From Endothia cerciana (taxonomy: Eukaryota; Ascomycota; Sordariomycetes; Diaporthales; Cryphonectriaceae): 64,000 bases of DNA. Below are positions 1 to 11,195 of this stretch, piece by piece. The notes beneath the pieces are model-generated. The model did not search any database and had not been told where the DNA came from. It was given only the letters and a program-made list of their open reading frames with translations. A program made the position numbers and the translations under genes. The stretch is from NCBI GenBank assembly GCA_026119935.1, contig JALRMH010000045.1, forward strand, positions 248,001 through 312,000, in the 5' to 3' direction. The stretch's first letter is position 1. Each line of letters opens with the position of its first letter.

Positions 1-1795
1 GACTTGACCAGCTTCTGCATCCTTTCCGCGTCCCGGACCTCCTCCTCGGCCTCGCTCTCGTCGATGACCCGGTTGTCGGCGCGCATCTCCTGCAGCACCC
101 TCGCGGCCTCGGCAGCGAACGTGCACTTGGCGCGGATATGGTGCCCGTACTTCCAGAAGAAGATCGGGAAAGGGATGCATGCGAGCGCGAGGAACGCGGG
201 GATCGAGGCAGCCCAGTGGAGTCCGAGGTTCTCGTACATCTGGTCGGTGAAGAGCGGGAAGGCCGCACCGAACAGGGACCGGAGAACTGCGTTGGCAGCC
301 AGAACACTCGCGGCGAACACCACATCTTCATAGCAGTGTGTTAGCTGGCTGTTTGCGAAGGCCAGCCGTGGAGAGGGGTTTTGACTCACAAGAATCAATG
401 AGGTAGTTCATCAACGATAGGAATACCAATACCAGACCCGTGGCAAAGAATGCGCTACCAATGATCGGCACAACCCAATGTACATTATTCCCGTTGGTCC
501 AGGCGAACCAAAAGAGTCCAATTGGAAGCAGAATCGAGCCGACAATAGCACCTGGGAGACGGGCCTCTGGCGGCACGTCTCCTCCCAACTTCTCCGAGAT
601 CCTCATATACCGCATATTGTCGACCAAGGAATAAGCGATGGCAAAGACCATACCCACCAAGATACCCACGAAGGCCAGACCCGAAAGTCCTGCACTCCAC
701 CCCTTTTCCAACTCGAAGATGATGGGAAAGGCGGGGAACATCATGTAAAGGGTTCCATAGACGATAGCCATGTAAATCGACACGAGGAGCACGATGGGCT
801 CTCGGAAAAGGAGGGTCCACGGCCGGGAAAGAGAGATGCGTAGTCGTCCGAACAGAGAAACGCGGTCCTTTCCTAGATCTAGCTTGGAGACGTAGACCTT
901 GCCTGTCAGCCTGGCCAGCTTTGAGGCGCGAGTCCGCAAGAGGACTGGAGCATAGGTCTCTGGGATGAGGAGCGAGCACACAATCCAGAGGACGCCGGTG
1001 AAGATGGCCATCACGCCCTCGATCCAGCGCCACCCCTCCGCCTCGCCGAGGAAGCCGCTCACAATAGGTCCTTCTGGAGTCAGCAATGGAAATTCTCCCG
1101 GGGTCGGCAGGGTCCATGAACTCACCCAAGGAGGGGCCGAGGAAAGGAGCAGCAGCAAAGCACGCCGTGGCAAATCCTCGTTCCGAAGCGGAGAACATGT
1201 CCGCGATCACGCCACCGGAGTTGGTGAGGGGTGATGATCCAAATGCACCTGCGAAGAATCGAAGAACGACCAGGCCGGCAAAAGTGTGCACGCCGGCAGC
1301 CGCGGCGTTGAATGCGACCATAGCACCGTACGTGACGAGGTATAGCATCTGGCGACCAAAGGACTCACTCATCGGCGCCCATAGCAAAGGCCCGACCGCG
1401 AATCCAACAACGAAGAGGGAGATTCCCAGGATCGACAGCTCCTCCGACACCTTAAACTCCTCGATGATGTACGTCAGGCCTCCGGAGAACGCACTGCTCA
1501 CGAACGCAACGGCCAAGGTCGAAAAAGCGGTGAGGATGGTGATTGCCCATTTCTTCTTGACGCTGTAGCCCTGAGGGTTGAAGGGATCACATGGTGTGAA
1601 GTCGACGGCGAAGGGGTCCTCCTCAGTCCCGGAGCCCGGGTACCTCCATTGCAATGCCTCCCGCGTCACGCCGGCCGGGTCGAAGACAACCTTGAAATGG
1701 TTGACTTGTGACTCCCGAGAACTTCGGGATTGAACGTCGGCTTCAGTCGCGGTGACAGTAGAGCCCAGAGACGCGCTCGATGCTGAGTTCGCCAT
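1..1795 (-). CDS. MFS multidrug/polyamine-type transporter (DHA1), 3' end outside window
   Basis: Plasma-membrane drug:H+ antiporter of the major facilitator superfamily, DHA1 branch, which exports drugs, polyamines or other small compounds; the substrate cannot be read from sequence. The start at 1795 gives an ~85-residue hydrophilic N-terminus, then membrane segments beginning around 'KKKWAITILTAFSTLAV'. Family signatures seen: GPLLWAPMSESFGRQ after the second helix, a proline/glycine stretch ending GPIVSGF, and late helices around NAVLRSLFGAAFPLF. Three exons: 1795-1126, 1073-390 and 325-1. Intron 1 (1125-1074) has GTGAGT, a GCTGAC branch and CAG; intron 2 (389-326) has GTGAGT and AAG. Both junctions keep phase and restore conserved family sequence. 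About 559 residues are visible and the reading frame is still open at base 1, so only the last residues are missing. Reading straight through the introns gives frameshifted nonsense. Convergent or shared promoters are not involved: RCM1 lies upstream on the same strand. Confidence 0.9.
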
Positions 1796-2861
1796 GTTGG
1801 GAGGAGGGCTCGGGGAGGTTGTCGAAGTCGCATTGCAAGCAGAAAAGAGGCAAGGAGAAGAGAAGAACTACATCGCGGCGGAACTATGGAAGGTTTTCTT
1901 CTCGGTTCTCGCTTCCCCCATCGACTGTCATCTATCGGGCTCCACAGACGGGTTTCGCGCTTTCAACCAAGACCCGCCCGGCCACGGCACCGAGGTGACT
2001 CCCGTGCCGAGGTTCTCGACTTGGAAGGATTCTATGTAAAGAGAATACTGGTACCATAGTAGAGGCAAAAACTGGGTACGGTAGGGGTTCACACGTAATG
2101 CGAGGAGGCTCTGCGGATCGTGCAGTGGCAGCCCGCCACGCCCGCTTGAAGCCATTGTGGGTACATACTAGAGAATGCCTCGGCTGCAGCCTCGCCCCTG
2201 TATGCCGGGCTTTAAACTCTTTTTTTGAGGCTTTACAAAGTCGGGTCTGACCTTGTTCGAAACGCGCTATGGACTTGAATTTTTGAGGTAGGAAGAGTTC
2301 TCGGGAGGAGGAAAGCATGACTCAAAGGGATTCCTAAAGTCATCCAAGGGCGAGACACTGTTCAGATCCAGAGTATTAGCCGGGAATAAGGCGGTGAAGA
2401 GGCCAATGCAGGCCGAGGCCAAGGCCTCTTGTAGGAGCTTTCTGTTGCAATTTCCGCCTTCTGAGGCGATTTGTCAGACGGGTGTCGAGCTCTAGCCGCC
2501 TGAACCCGCCCGCCGTCCGTACAAAGATACGGCTACTCCTATAGTCTGTCGACTACTCCGTACAGCCCTGCAAAGAGCCGATCCTGGAGGATCTCATCCT
2601 GCAGCTTCGGTGGATAGAGCCCGGGTAGACCGTTGCCAAAGTATGAAGTCTACGACTCCGAACCCATACAAGACAATGTCTCGTGGGGAGGTGTTGTTTG
2701 CCCATCAGATCATCTCCTTGAGGCCATCAAGGCATTTGACGGGCCGGATCCGGGATTCGGGCCCGGGACAGGGCCCGAACATCAGCCCCCCCTAAACCCC
2801 TGCGCCAATCCTCGTGTTGTCAAAGCTCCAAGGCGTGCGAATCATCAGAAGTGGGCCACAT
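1796..2861. other. Intergenic: MFS promoter side and RCM1 3' flank
   Basis: No coding signal. A copy of the 10-mer TACCATAGTA sits at 2052-2061, about 260 bp upstream of the MFS start codon. Otherwise nothing recognisable. Confidence 0.6.
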
Positions 2862-4626
2862 TCAGTCATCAAAGCCACCCCAGTCACTGTCATCGTTTAA
2901 CTCCGCTGTCCCCGCTCCGTCCTCGTCGACGCCCGGCTCACTGACGTCAAGGAAGGACGAACCGACGCCTCTCTGCGGTTCTTTCGACTCCTTCGGATGC
3001 ATACGCATCTCTCCGGGTCTCTGGGGCCCTGAAGCCGGTAGGAATGTCTCATTATCACTGCCGTCGCGTACAAAAGCGGCCACGAAGAAACCCATGACGC
3101 CACGGCCATCGTCCTTGTAGGTGCGGATGCAGGCTTCGGCAACTTCGCTGTTCCCTTCGCAAGCGTCGACCTGACCTCGGACCGGCCAGGCTCGCATCCC
3201 GCTGACTTGAGAATCTCTAGGCAAAACACGCCACCCTCGCTGTCGTGCAATGTCCGATTGCAGCGCCTTCAGGGCCACTTGCTCGTTCTCCTCGGCATGA
3301 ACCGAGCAGGTCGAATATGTGATCCTCCGCGCGGCCGGAAAGCTGAAGGCGTGCAGCAGCAGTGTAAGTTGGAAGCCTGACAGCCCCTTGAGCCGTGCCC
3401 TGAGGTCTTTTTCCGAGACTGCTACAGTCGTATTACCATCGTCGTCGACAAAGACTTTCTCGGGTTCGGAATCGTCGTCCTGGCGTTTCCGCTTCTTCGA
3501 CACTGCTCCTGCGGCACTCTTCGATGATTTGCCGTGTCCTTTCGCTCTAGCGGCCGTCGGAAGGTGTAAATCAGGCATATCGTCGCGGCCGACGATGCCA
3601 CTTCCGGAACAACTTGGATCTAGGAGGATCGCCCCGACTCTGTGGAACTTCTCGTTTGAAGGGTCGACTTTCAGGAAGTCCTGACCCTGGTGTATCGTAG
3701 TAAAGCTGTCCGAGCCGGCCGTCTTGACCATCTTCTCGAGAGTCTTGGCACGTTTTGCGTGCTTCTCGAAGGCATAGATGCTAGCGTGAAGCCGGCTTAA
3801 CCCATGGCGGCGCGATTTGATGATTGCCGCTAGGTGGGTGGTCTTGTTGCCCGGCGCGGCACAACCATCGATGACATCTCCATCCTCGACCTGCGGATCA
3901 AGCAGGTAGGCTGGAAAACACGAGGCCTTGTCCTGCAGTATGATCGCGCCAGATCTGTAGGCCTGGGATTTCGCAAAGTCGAACCGAGGTGGGACGGCCA
4001 CAAGGTCAGGTATATGCTCGTCAACGTAAATGAGTCTGCCCATGCCACCCAGGACCTTCTGGACAGAGTCTGTCCGCTGATAGACCTCGAATGTGGTCGC
4101 CAGCTGCTCGTCCATGGTAGACTTCAAGGCGTTGATCCGGATCCATCGAGGATGCTTGCTTCCTGAGTGCAGAGATGCCTCTACGTGTTCGGCAAGGGCA
4201 TCCAGCGAAGAGCATCTTCTGCGTATCCTGGCGCGGCTGAGCTCTGCCGTCAAACGAGATCTGTGACGCTCGACTGTGGTCCGCAGACCGTGCGACGCTG
4301 GCAGAGCGATACCGCCTTTGGCCAGCAGGAAATCATGCACCAACAGCAGCGAGAGCACAGGCGTAAGCTGGCAGGTATAGTCAGACCCACGTGCTATCAG
4401 CGGGGGCCCAGGTCTGTGTGCTTACCTTTCTCTCATGTTGAAGCAGCCGAGAATTATCGATGACCTCTGACAGGATCGACGACCATTTGCATGTCTCTAC
4501 AGCCAGAGCATACACCTGGCCTCGGGAAGACTTCAGGTCTTTGCTGTTCAAGACGCGAGAACGGAGGTTTCCGCCAGCAGTCGCGTCGCCATCGAGAACC
4601 GATGCAGCCTCGTGGTAAAGTGACAT
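2862..4626 (-). CDS. RCM1: 25S rRNA (cytosine-5)-methyltransferase RCM1 (NSUN5 family)
   Basis: Nucleolar SAM-dependent enzyme of the NOL1/NOP2/Sun family; the yeast and human members methylate one cytosine of large-subunit rRNA. Exon 1 is 4626-4426 (67 codons, start MSLYHEAASVLDG, with the conserved VYALAVETCKW block), exon 2 is 4367-2862. The 58-bp intron (4425-4368) has GTAAGC and CAG, phase 0, and joins ERK to LTPVLSLLLVHD as in other fungi. Predicted length 568 aa. Visible motifs: SAM-binding DGCAAPGNKT near residue 236, DPSCSGSG with the release cysteine near 320, and YSTCS with the catalytic cysteine near 421. A lysine/serine-rich insert (about residues 342-375) between them resembles a nuclear/nucleolar signal. 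The acidic C-terminus ends DWGGFDD. A start inside exon 2 would lose the conserved N-terminus, so the upstream exon is preferred. Confidence 0.93.
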
Positions 4627-5705
4627 GCTCAGATGCGCAATGACGGTATGAGAACACTGCAGCCTTGGGGGGAAATCTTGGGGGGGGGGGTGCTCGAGCT
4701 TGTACTGTATGTAAATTTACTGATGATTTCGACCCCCGTCGTCGAAGATCTTTACGCTAGGGCGGCAGGGCGAGAGCGCACAGACCATACCTTATTTCTA
4801 CAGCACCAACAGCACAGCACCACTAGCACCTGAGCGTCCTGCAGTCAGTGGGGCACGGGCAGTAATGTCAGTGGAAGGGTCCTGATAGGTCGAGACCTCC
4901 TCGAATATGACAGCAACAGTCGTTTGGGACCACAACACCTGCAAAGTCTATTCGAAGACCTGGTGCGATTGGGAGGCCAACCATGCCGTAGCCTTGGATC
5001 CGGTGCTGCTTGTGATTTCTGTCACACGGGTATGCCATCTCCGTCGGAATACATTGCAGTGGCCAAGAAAAGCCCTTGATAGCAGCATACACTGCTAGGG
5101 ATATTCGTCTTGCACTGCATCCTGTCAGGATGAATGGGCATATGATACTGCAACGGTCTCTCTGCTAAGGAAATAGAGAGGTGGGCCATCGCAATGGGAA
5201 ACACGTCAGTCCACAGCAGGCTATCATTCATTGTTCCAAGTATCTGGGCAATGGTCGAACAACGAAACCAAATCCAATAATAAATCATGCCAGCAAGGCC
5301 ACACCAGACTCGGGATCCATGGTGAAACTAGGCGTGGCTTAGCAGGAATGAAATGATTATATGTCCAGTATTCCAATCTAGGTACCGGTAAGTGCATAGG
5401 ACTAAAAGCTAGGGACAGAGGAGAGACATGGGAGTAACAAGTCTAAAACAACTTAGCCCTCTCCGAACGTTCCGGGTCATCATTGCCTCTGGTGTGCCTA
5501 CCTACCTAAGTATTCGCATTGCAGACGCCAGGATACAGAAGAACCCAGAAAATATATCAAGAAGTCCGCCTTTAAGATTGCAAAGTCGACTCCAGATGAA
5601 CAGATTTATTACGTGTCGGTGTTGAAGTCCCATGGTGAAGGAACTAATTAGAGCTAGGGAAACGCTCGGCCAAGGGACCCGAGAGGCAGCAAGGAGTAAT
5701 GGTAA
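4627..5705. other. Intergenic: RCM1 promoter and HAK 3' flank
   Basis: No gene visible. It holds an 11-G run at 4680-4690 about 55 bp upstream of the RCM1 start, and otherwise moderately AT-rich unstructured sequence. Confidence 0.6.
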
Positions 5706-8362
5706 CTAGATCTCCTTCAGGAACCCGACCTCGACCATCTTATCGACGTCAATGTCCAGATCGGCCAGCTTCGTCCTCGAGTTCTCCCTGATCCACAAGA
5801 AGGCCCACAGGAGCGCCCTCCTGATCAGCCCAGCAGGCTTGTACCCGTGGGGCTTGATCCGCATGGTCTCCTTGCCGAGAACGTACACGACCTGCGCCTC
5901 GAGGCCCTTCCTCAGCCCCTCGAGCTCTCCGCCGTCGCGGATGCTCCTCGAGACGGACAGCTCGACCTGCGCCACGAGGTCCCTCGCCATGCCGGGCCTG
6001 AGCACGTCGTCCGTGTACCCGTGCCGCATCACGACGCTGTATGCGTGGTCCACGCCCGGCGTGCGCACGACGACGTACCTCTCCGCGCAGGGGACGGTGG
6101 CCACGGGCAGGGGCCGCATGTGGAAGAAGACGGCGACGGCCGGGCGCGCCGCGAACTTGCGCACGAAGTGGGTGAACGACGGCGGCAGCACGTCGAGGTC
6201 GCCGTTCTTGTCGAAGAAGATGCCCAAGCCCGGCACGACCGACACGGGCGTGCCGCCGAAGGCCTGCGTCAGGCGGGTGTCGCACCCCGGGGGGCCCTGG
6301 CCCGGATCGGCCTTCACCAGCAGCGCGGACGCGGGCAGGCGGTCGAGGTGCTCTGCGGACCACTGTGCCTCCTTGCCGAAGCGCCAGAGGATGAAGATGG
6401 AGCAGAGGAGGGCGGCCAGCAGGATGGTGAACCACGCTCCGTCGGGCACCTTGGTGAGGACCGAGCTGAGATACGTGCCGTCCAGGCAGGCGAAGACGAG
6501 CCACACGGGCAGGACCACGAGGAGCGGCAGCCTCCAGATGACGATAGCAACCAGCGCGACCATACAAGTGGTGATAAACGTGACGAAGATGACGCAGACT
6601 CCGTAGGCGTTGCCGAGTGAGGTCGTATTGTTGTAGACCGCAGTAACAATGACCGTGCCGATCATCAACAGCCAGTTTGCCAAGGGCATGTAGATATGGT
6701 CGTGAAACTTGCGGCTTGTGTGGACGACTTTGATGTGAGGAAAGTAAGACATCCTCATGACCTGGGACAAAAGCTGAAAGGTGGACGTGATGAGGGCCTG
6801 AGAGGCAACGATGGCGGCCAGGATCGCGAGGATGAGAGAGAAGATGAGGGTCCCAGGAGGGACGGTGGAAAAGAATGGGTTGGAATACGCAGTTCCCGAA
6901 GCGTCCTGGGAAATATAGGCAGCCTGGCGGCGAAGAAGGTTAGAGTCAGCATCTTGGCAACGCCAGTGGTCTATCTGTCAGCTGGATGACCGCAGCAGAA
7001 GCCTTGAACCTACCTGTCCGATATATGCAAAGAGAAGGCAGGGGTAAGCGATGCAAAGCCACGAAATCTGAATGGCGCGTTTGCCGAATGCGCTGAGATC
7101 CGCGAACATGGCCTCAACACCGGTGAAAGCCAGCAACAGACCGCCTAGGGACCTCCACCCCTCCTCGCCGTTCCGCATAAGGTACTCGAAGGCGAAGTAG
7201 GGACTGAATGCCTTCAGCACCGTGTAGTCGTATTGTACGAGGTTGTAGATGCCGGAGACAAGATTAAACAGAAGCCAGATCACGACCACCGGGGCGAACC
7301 CGGTACCGAGCTTCGAGGTACCGAAGGGCTGGATCGCAAAGAGAAGGACGAGGATGGCACACGAGACCCCGATGATGACTGGTGTCCCGAGGCTAGGGTT
7401 CACCACGCGAATGCCCTGTATCGCACCAAGCACGGACTGGGCTGGCGTCAGCACACCGTCGGCCATGATCATGGACACGCCCTGCGCAAGATAGTCTCTG
7501 GTCAGCTCTCTCCTTTATGTGCTTTCCCCTTCCTAGAGTTGTTGTCTCTATGCTCAAAAGTGCTACTCACGAGAACGCCGACCACTCTCAAGATGGTTTT
7601 GGACGCAGAGCTGTTCTCGAGGAACCGGCGAACAGACCGAGCCTCCGGCCGGAGCTCACCAGTCCTGTAGCGTTCCATGCGCACTCCCTTCTCGTATGGA
7701 TCGTGGTGGGTGATGTCGATGAACCGGGAGAGCAGACTGTACAGGGCGAATGTGCCGCCCTGTCCGTCATCGTCCGCGCTTAAAACGATAAATGTATATT
7801 TGATGGTGACGATCAAGGTGAGCGACCAGATTATTATTGATAAGGCACCGACGAGGTCTACCCATGATGGTTGGCTTGTGAAAGTTGAGGACTAGAGCGA
7901 GTCGAACGGTAATTGTGAGTAAGACTAGACGATTGATACTGCAAGGCGATGTTGACGTACATAGACGTAGAGAGGACTGGTCCCGATGTCACCGTAGATC
8001 ACACCGGTGGCTAAATCGTGAAGTCAGCCTAGCTACCTGAAGCTGGAATATAGCCTCTTCCTATTTACCTTGCCAGCTGAGCCACAATAGAACAAAACCA
8101 CTATATTTCTGATGGATTTCAGCACTACAGATCGCCCGGCTAAGACTGAGGACCGTATTACCTGCTTGTGAGGTTTGTTCAGGTCGTCGTCAGCAATCTG
8201 GCGCGCTTTCTCCTCGTCTCCAACGTTGGGAGTCGTCGCGGAATGGATCGAGGCGTCTTTCTCGGACACTTCCCCCGTATTGGTCTCCTCGCGCTGATTC
8301 GGCTGCGCAGCCTCAGGGAACTGAATGCGACAGGACGAGTCCTGAGGACTATTTTCAGCCAT
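5706..8362 (-). CDS. hak-1: High-affinity potassium transporter, HAK/KUP family
   Basis: Plasma-membrane K+ uptake carrier of the KUP/HAK/KT family. Six exons: 8362-8162, 8108-8069 (40 nt), 8010-7961 (50 nt), 7891-7571, 7481-7014 and 6923-5706; all five introns (53-90 bp) start with GT, end with AG and keep phase, giving 765 aa. The start at 8362 (MAENSPQDSS) gives a ~75-residue hydrophilic cytosolic N-terminus. Family hallmarks: VIYGDIGTSPLYVYSSTF across exons 3-4, LSADDDGQGGTFALYSLL in exon 4, MADGVLTPAQSVLGA in exon 5, then about a dozen hydrophobic helices and a long cytosolic tail ending VEVGFLKEI. The two micro-exons encode the first membrane helix (LLWLSWQATGVIYG) and are easily missed by gene finders. 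Fungal members are usually induced by K+ starvation; no regulatory site for that is evident here. Confidence 0.93.
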
Positions 8363-11195
8363 TTCTAAGCAGTTTGGGTGCCAAAGCACACAACAGAGCC
8401 GGGCGAGAAGAAAAAAAACACAAGCCAGCCGAAGCGAGACACGAACAAGGTGAAGAAGGTGAGTGGGCGAGGAAGCGGCGCAAGTAGGCCTACGACGGGC
8501 AAAACGGCGGGGACCCGTGAACTCTTTATGGCTGTTCCGCGGTAAGCTTCGCTAACGCTCGAGGGCTGCTGATTCTCGCCAGCTGTTGCCTGTATAGAGC
8601 ACCCACAGGAAGCTGATGCTTGGTGGCATGGTATCGAGCCGGAATACTGGATGCGGCTACAGATAGGCAGGGGCGGCAGTGGCGAGAACTCCCCCGCCTT
8701 GCGAGGATTCGAGACATTATTACGCTTCGCCAGAGCCATTTGTTGCCGCGTGAACGCGCACCGTTGGCATATCACTGGCGGTACCGAGGAAGAAGATGTT
8801 TCCCGCGATACCAAGCGGCAGCCCAAGTCCACGCCGTGGTACCGCTCTAACAGCCAAGGGACAGCCCGGCATTGCGGCTAGCCTTGTACCTCCTCATCCT
8901 CAGGGCCCAAGACAACGCGCCACCACCCGCACCCGCGGCCAGACTTCCCAGATTGAGCGTGTCGAAAAATCGCTCATAGTATCAACCCAAAAGGAGTGCG
9001 TGCGTGCGCGTCCGCCTGGAGGAGCCCTGGATCATGACCGCGGCCAGGTTCCCGGGTCCAACGTCCACGTGAGAAATGCCGCATACAGAAAAATCGCAAG
9101 GAGCCAGACTTGCTGGACTGAGGACGGCGGTGTTCGCGAGCCAACTCGTCTTGGCTAGCCTGCCAGCTAGGCCGGCACCCACACCAATAGGGCAGACTGT
9201 CGCCCTTGGCTGTCAAATTTCCTGTCCAGGGGATTGGGAGGGGGAGAATAATGTCGCATACCAAACACAAGCAAGGATAGGTAGTTGGCTTTGGCGGCAG
9301 ACACGTACAGAATAGGCAACCCGACTGTGGAGTGTCATATTACCTCATACTCCGCAGGAGACATGTGCGCCGGACCACGAATAATGCTGTTGGCATTACC
9401 ACGTTTTCTTTGGCGTGTACAGGCCTCAGTAGAGGCAGGAGTCCCAGCAGAGATAGCGCACGTGACGACCCTGCCACAACCAGACCTGCTACCTTGTTCT
9501 TCAGAAGTGACCCATGGCTCCACACCGTTGGGCTTAGGCCGGAGGCCTCTCGCAACTGACACATGCAATGTTCTCGTTGCAGCCTGGGGCCAACCTTGCA
9601 ACCAGACGGCTGGGGGACCTGAGGATTAGGGCAGAAGGCTACCACAACCTGGAGACTTACCCAGTTATCTCTTCACGCCGTGGCCTTCATTGCTAATGTA
9701 CCATAAGTAGTGACCAGGAACAAAAGCGCCAGACAATATCCCTGTCCGAACTAACGGATAGACCCGTAATCCCCAAGTCCCATACCATAGCACGTGCATA
9801 GTAGTATTGTACGACCGCAGTGACCATCCGCGGAATGGGTTAGGGCTCGCCCCAAGCATCGAAAGGCCAATACGGCTAGCGACGAACACCCTTGTAAATC
9901 TTCACACTCCAATACACCGCCTAAGTCTTGAGAATCTAACTCGCCTTGATGTGTTCAATGCGCGAGTCTCCCATGACGAGACGTTGCTTCATGGAGACTA
10001 CCAGAAACTGTCCATTGGGCGTCTCAGCACGCCGCGTTTATGCTCGGCGGGCCCGCGCACGACGACCCCTCCGCTATTTTCCCGTAAATGAAGGATGGGT
10101 CTGGCTCGAGCCCGTTTACGGACTACATCGTGTCCGGGTATGCCAACTTACACTAACGCGGACCTGTACCACAGCATGTACCCGGCCCGGTCGGGGGAGG
10201 GGGAGGTCGGACCCGACGTCGGCGAGCCAGGCGTGCAACTTTGGAATCTATGCACCCTGGCATTGCGTAGGCCATGGCTGACGTCGATCCAAGCACGTAG
10301 AAGACTGAGTTGTGCACACAGAGTGTGTGGAGTCCCTGACTCACCGGTGATCCAGAATCCCGTCTAGGGAATGTGGGAGCTAGGTCGACAGCCTTGGTCT
10401 GCTTTTCGGGGTAGATATTATATTTTCATGTACAAGACATCATATACTTTCGAGAAAATGTCCATTTCAGCTTGTGGATTTTGCAGGCGTCCGAGGTGCC
10501 CACCATAAGTCACTACAAGCAAAACTCGCTCAACCGACGGCTTTTGCCTCGCGATATACCTACCATAGGGCTCCGGGCTGACGCTGGACCGAAACACCTC
10601 TTCAAATTGACTCTAGAATGGGGGTACACCGTCCTGGGAGGAGTCGACTCACAATTGATCAGACACAATAAGACAAAGCGGTTCCATCGTGTCCTGCAGC
10701 CTTGGCATATTGGTAACTGACTAGAAGGCCACCCAAAAACGGACCCGCCATTTTCGGAAAATTCGTGTAATGCTATTCGTCAAAACCTAGCAGGGTCTAC
10801 CCTGTCTGCGCGCTTCCGGCGAGCGACAAATCGCATACGACAAACTAGACTCCCAAGAAGACAGAGGGCAGATGTCTCGAGGCAGAAACGCAAACACAGG
10901 AGAGACGTAGGTCCTGAACTGCTGCCATGATATGTGTATTGAGCCAGTACTGGATACCAAGCGAACGTCTGCTGGCTAGATAATACATACACAGTAACAA
11001 GATATGAACGAGTGACAGACCAGCCTCCCAGAAACGAACCCAAAGGTATAGATAAGATCCTCCCGAAGAGGAAGAAGAAGAAGAAGAAGAAGAAGAAAAA
11101 AGCGAACATGAATGCAAATGCCCATCCAAGAATTGGAATCAGAGAAACTTATATACAGGAAGGAACGGAACGGCTCCGGTCTCACACTGAAAGCA
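8363..11195. other. Intergenic, 2.8 kb, HAK promoter side
   Basis: No supported gene. Short open frames here are scattered over both strands without family similarity. A GAA-repeat lies at about 11070-11096 and a CCATAG-type motif near 9784. Presumably the HAK upstream region plus the GH64 3' flank. Confidence 0.55.
11070..11096 (+). repeat. (GAA)n microsatellite
   Basis: About nine GAA units with a trailing A-run, in the 3' flank of the GH64 gene. Confidence 0.9.

Noticed and set aside
5749..6620. Long open frames on both strands (250-280 codons) over the last HAK exon
   Set aside because: They are Arg/Pro/Ala- or Ser-rich shadows of a GC-rich coding exon, which has clear HAK similarity in one frame only.
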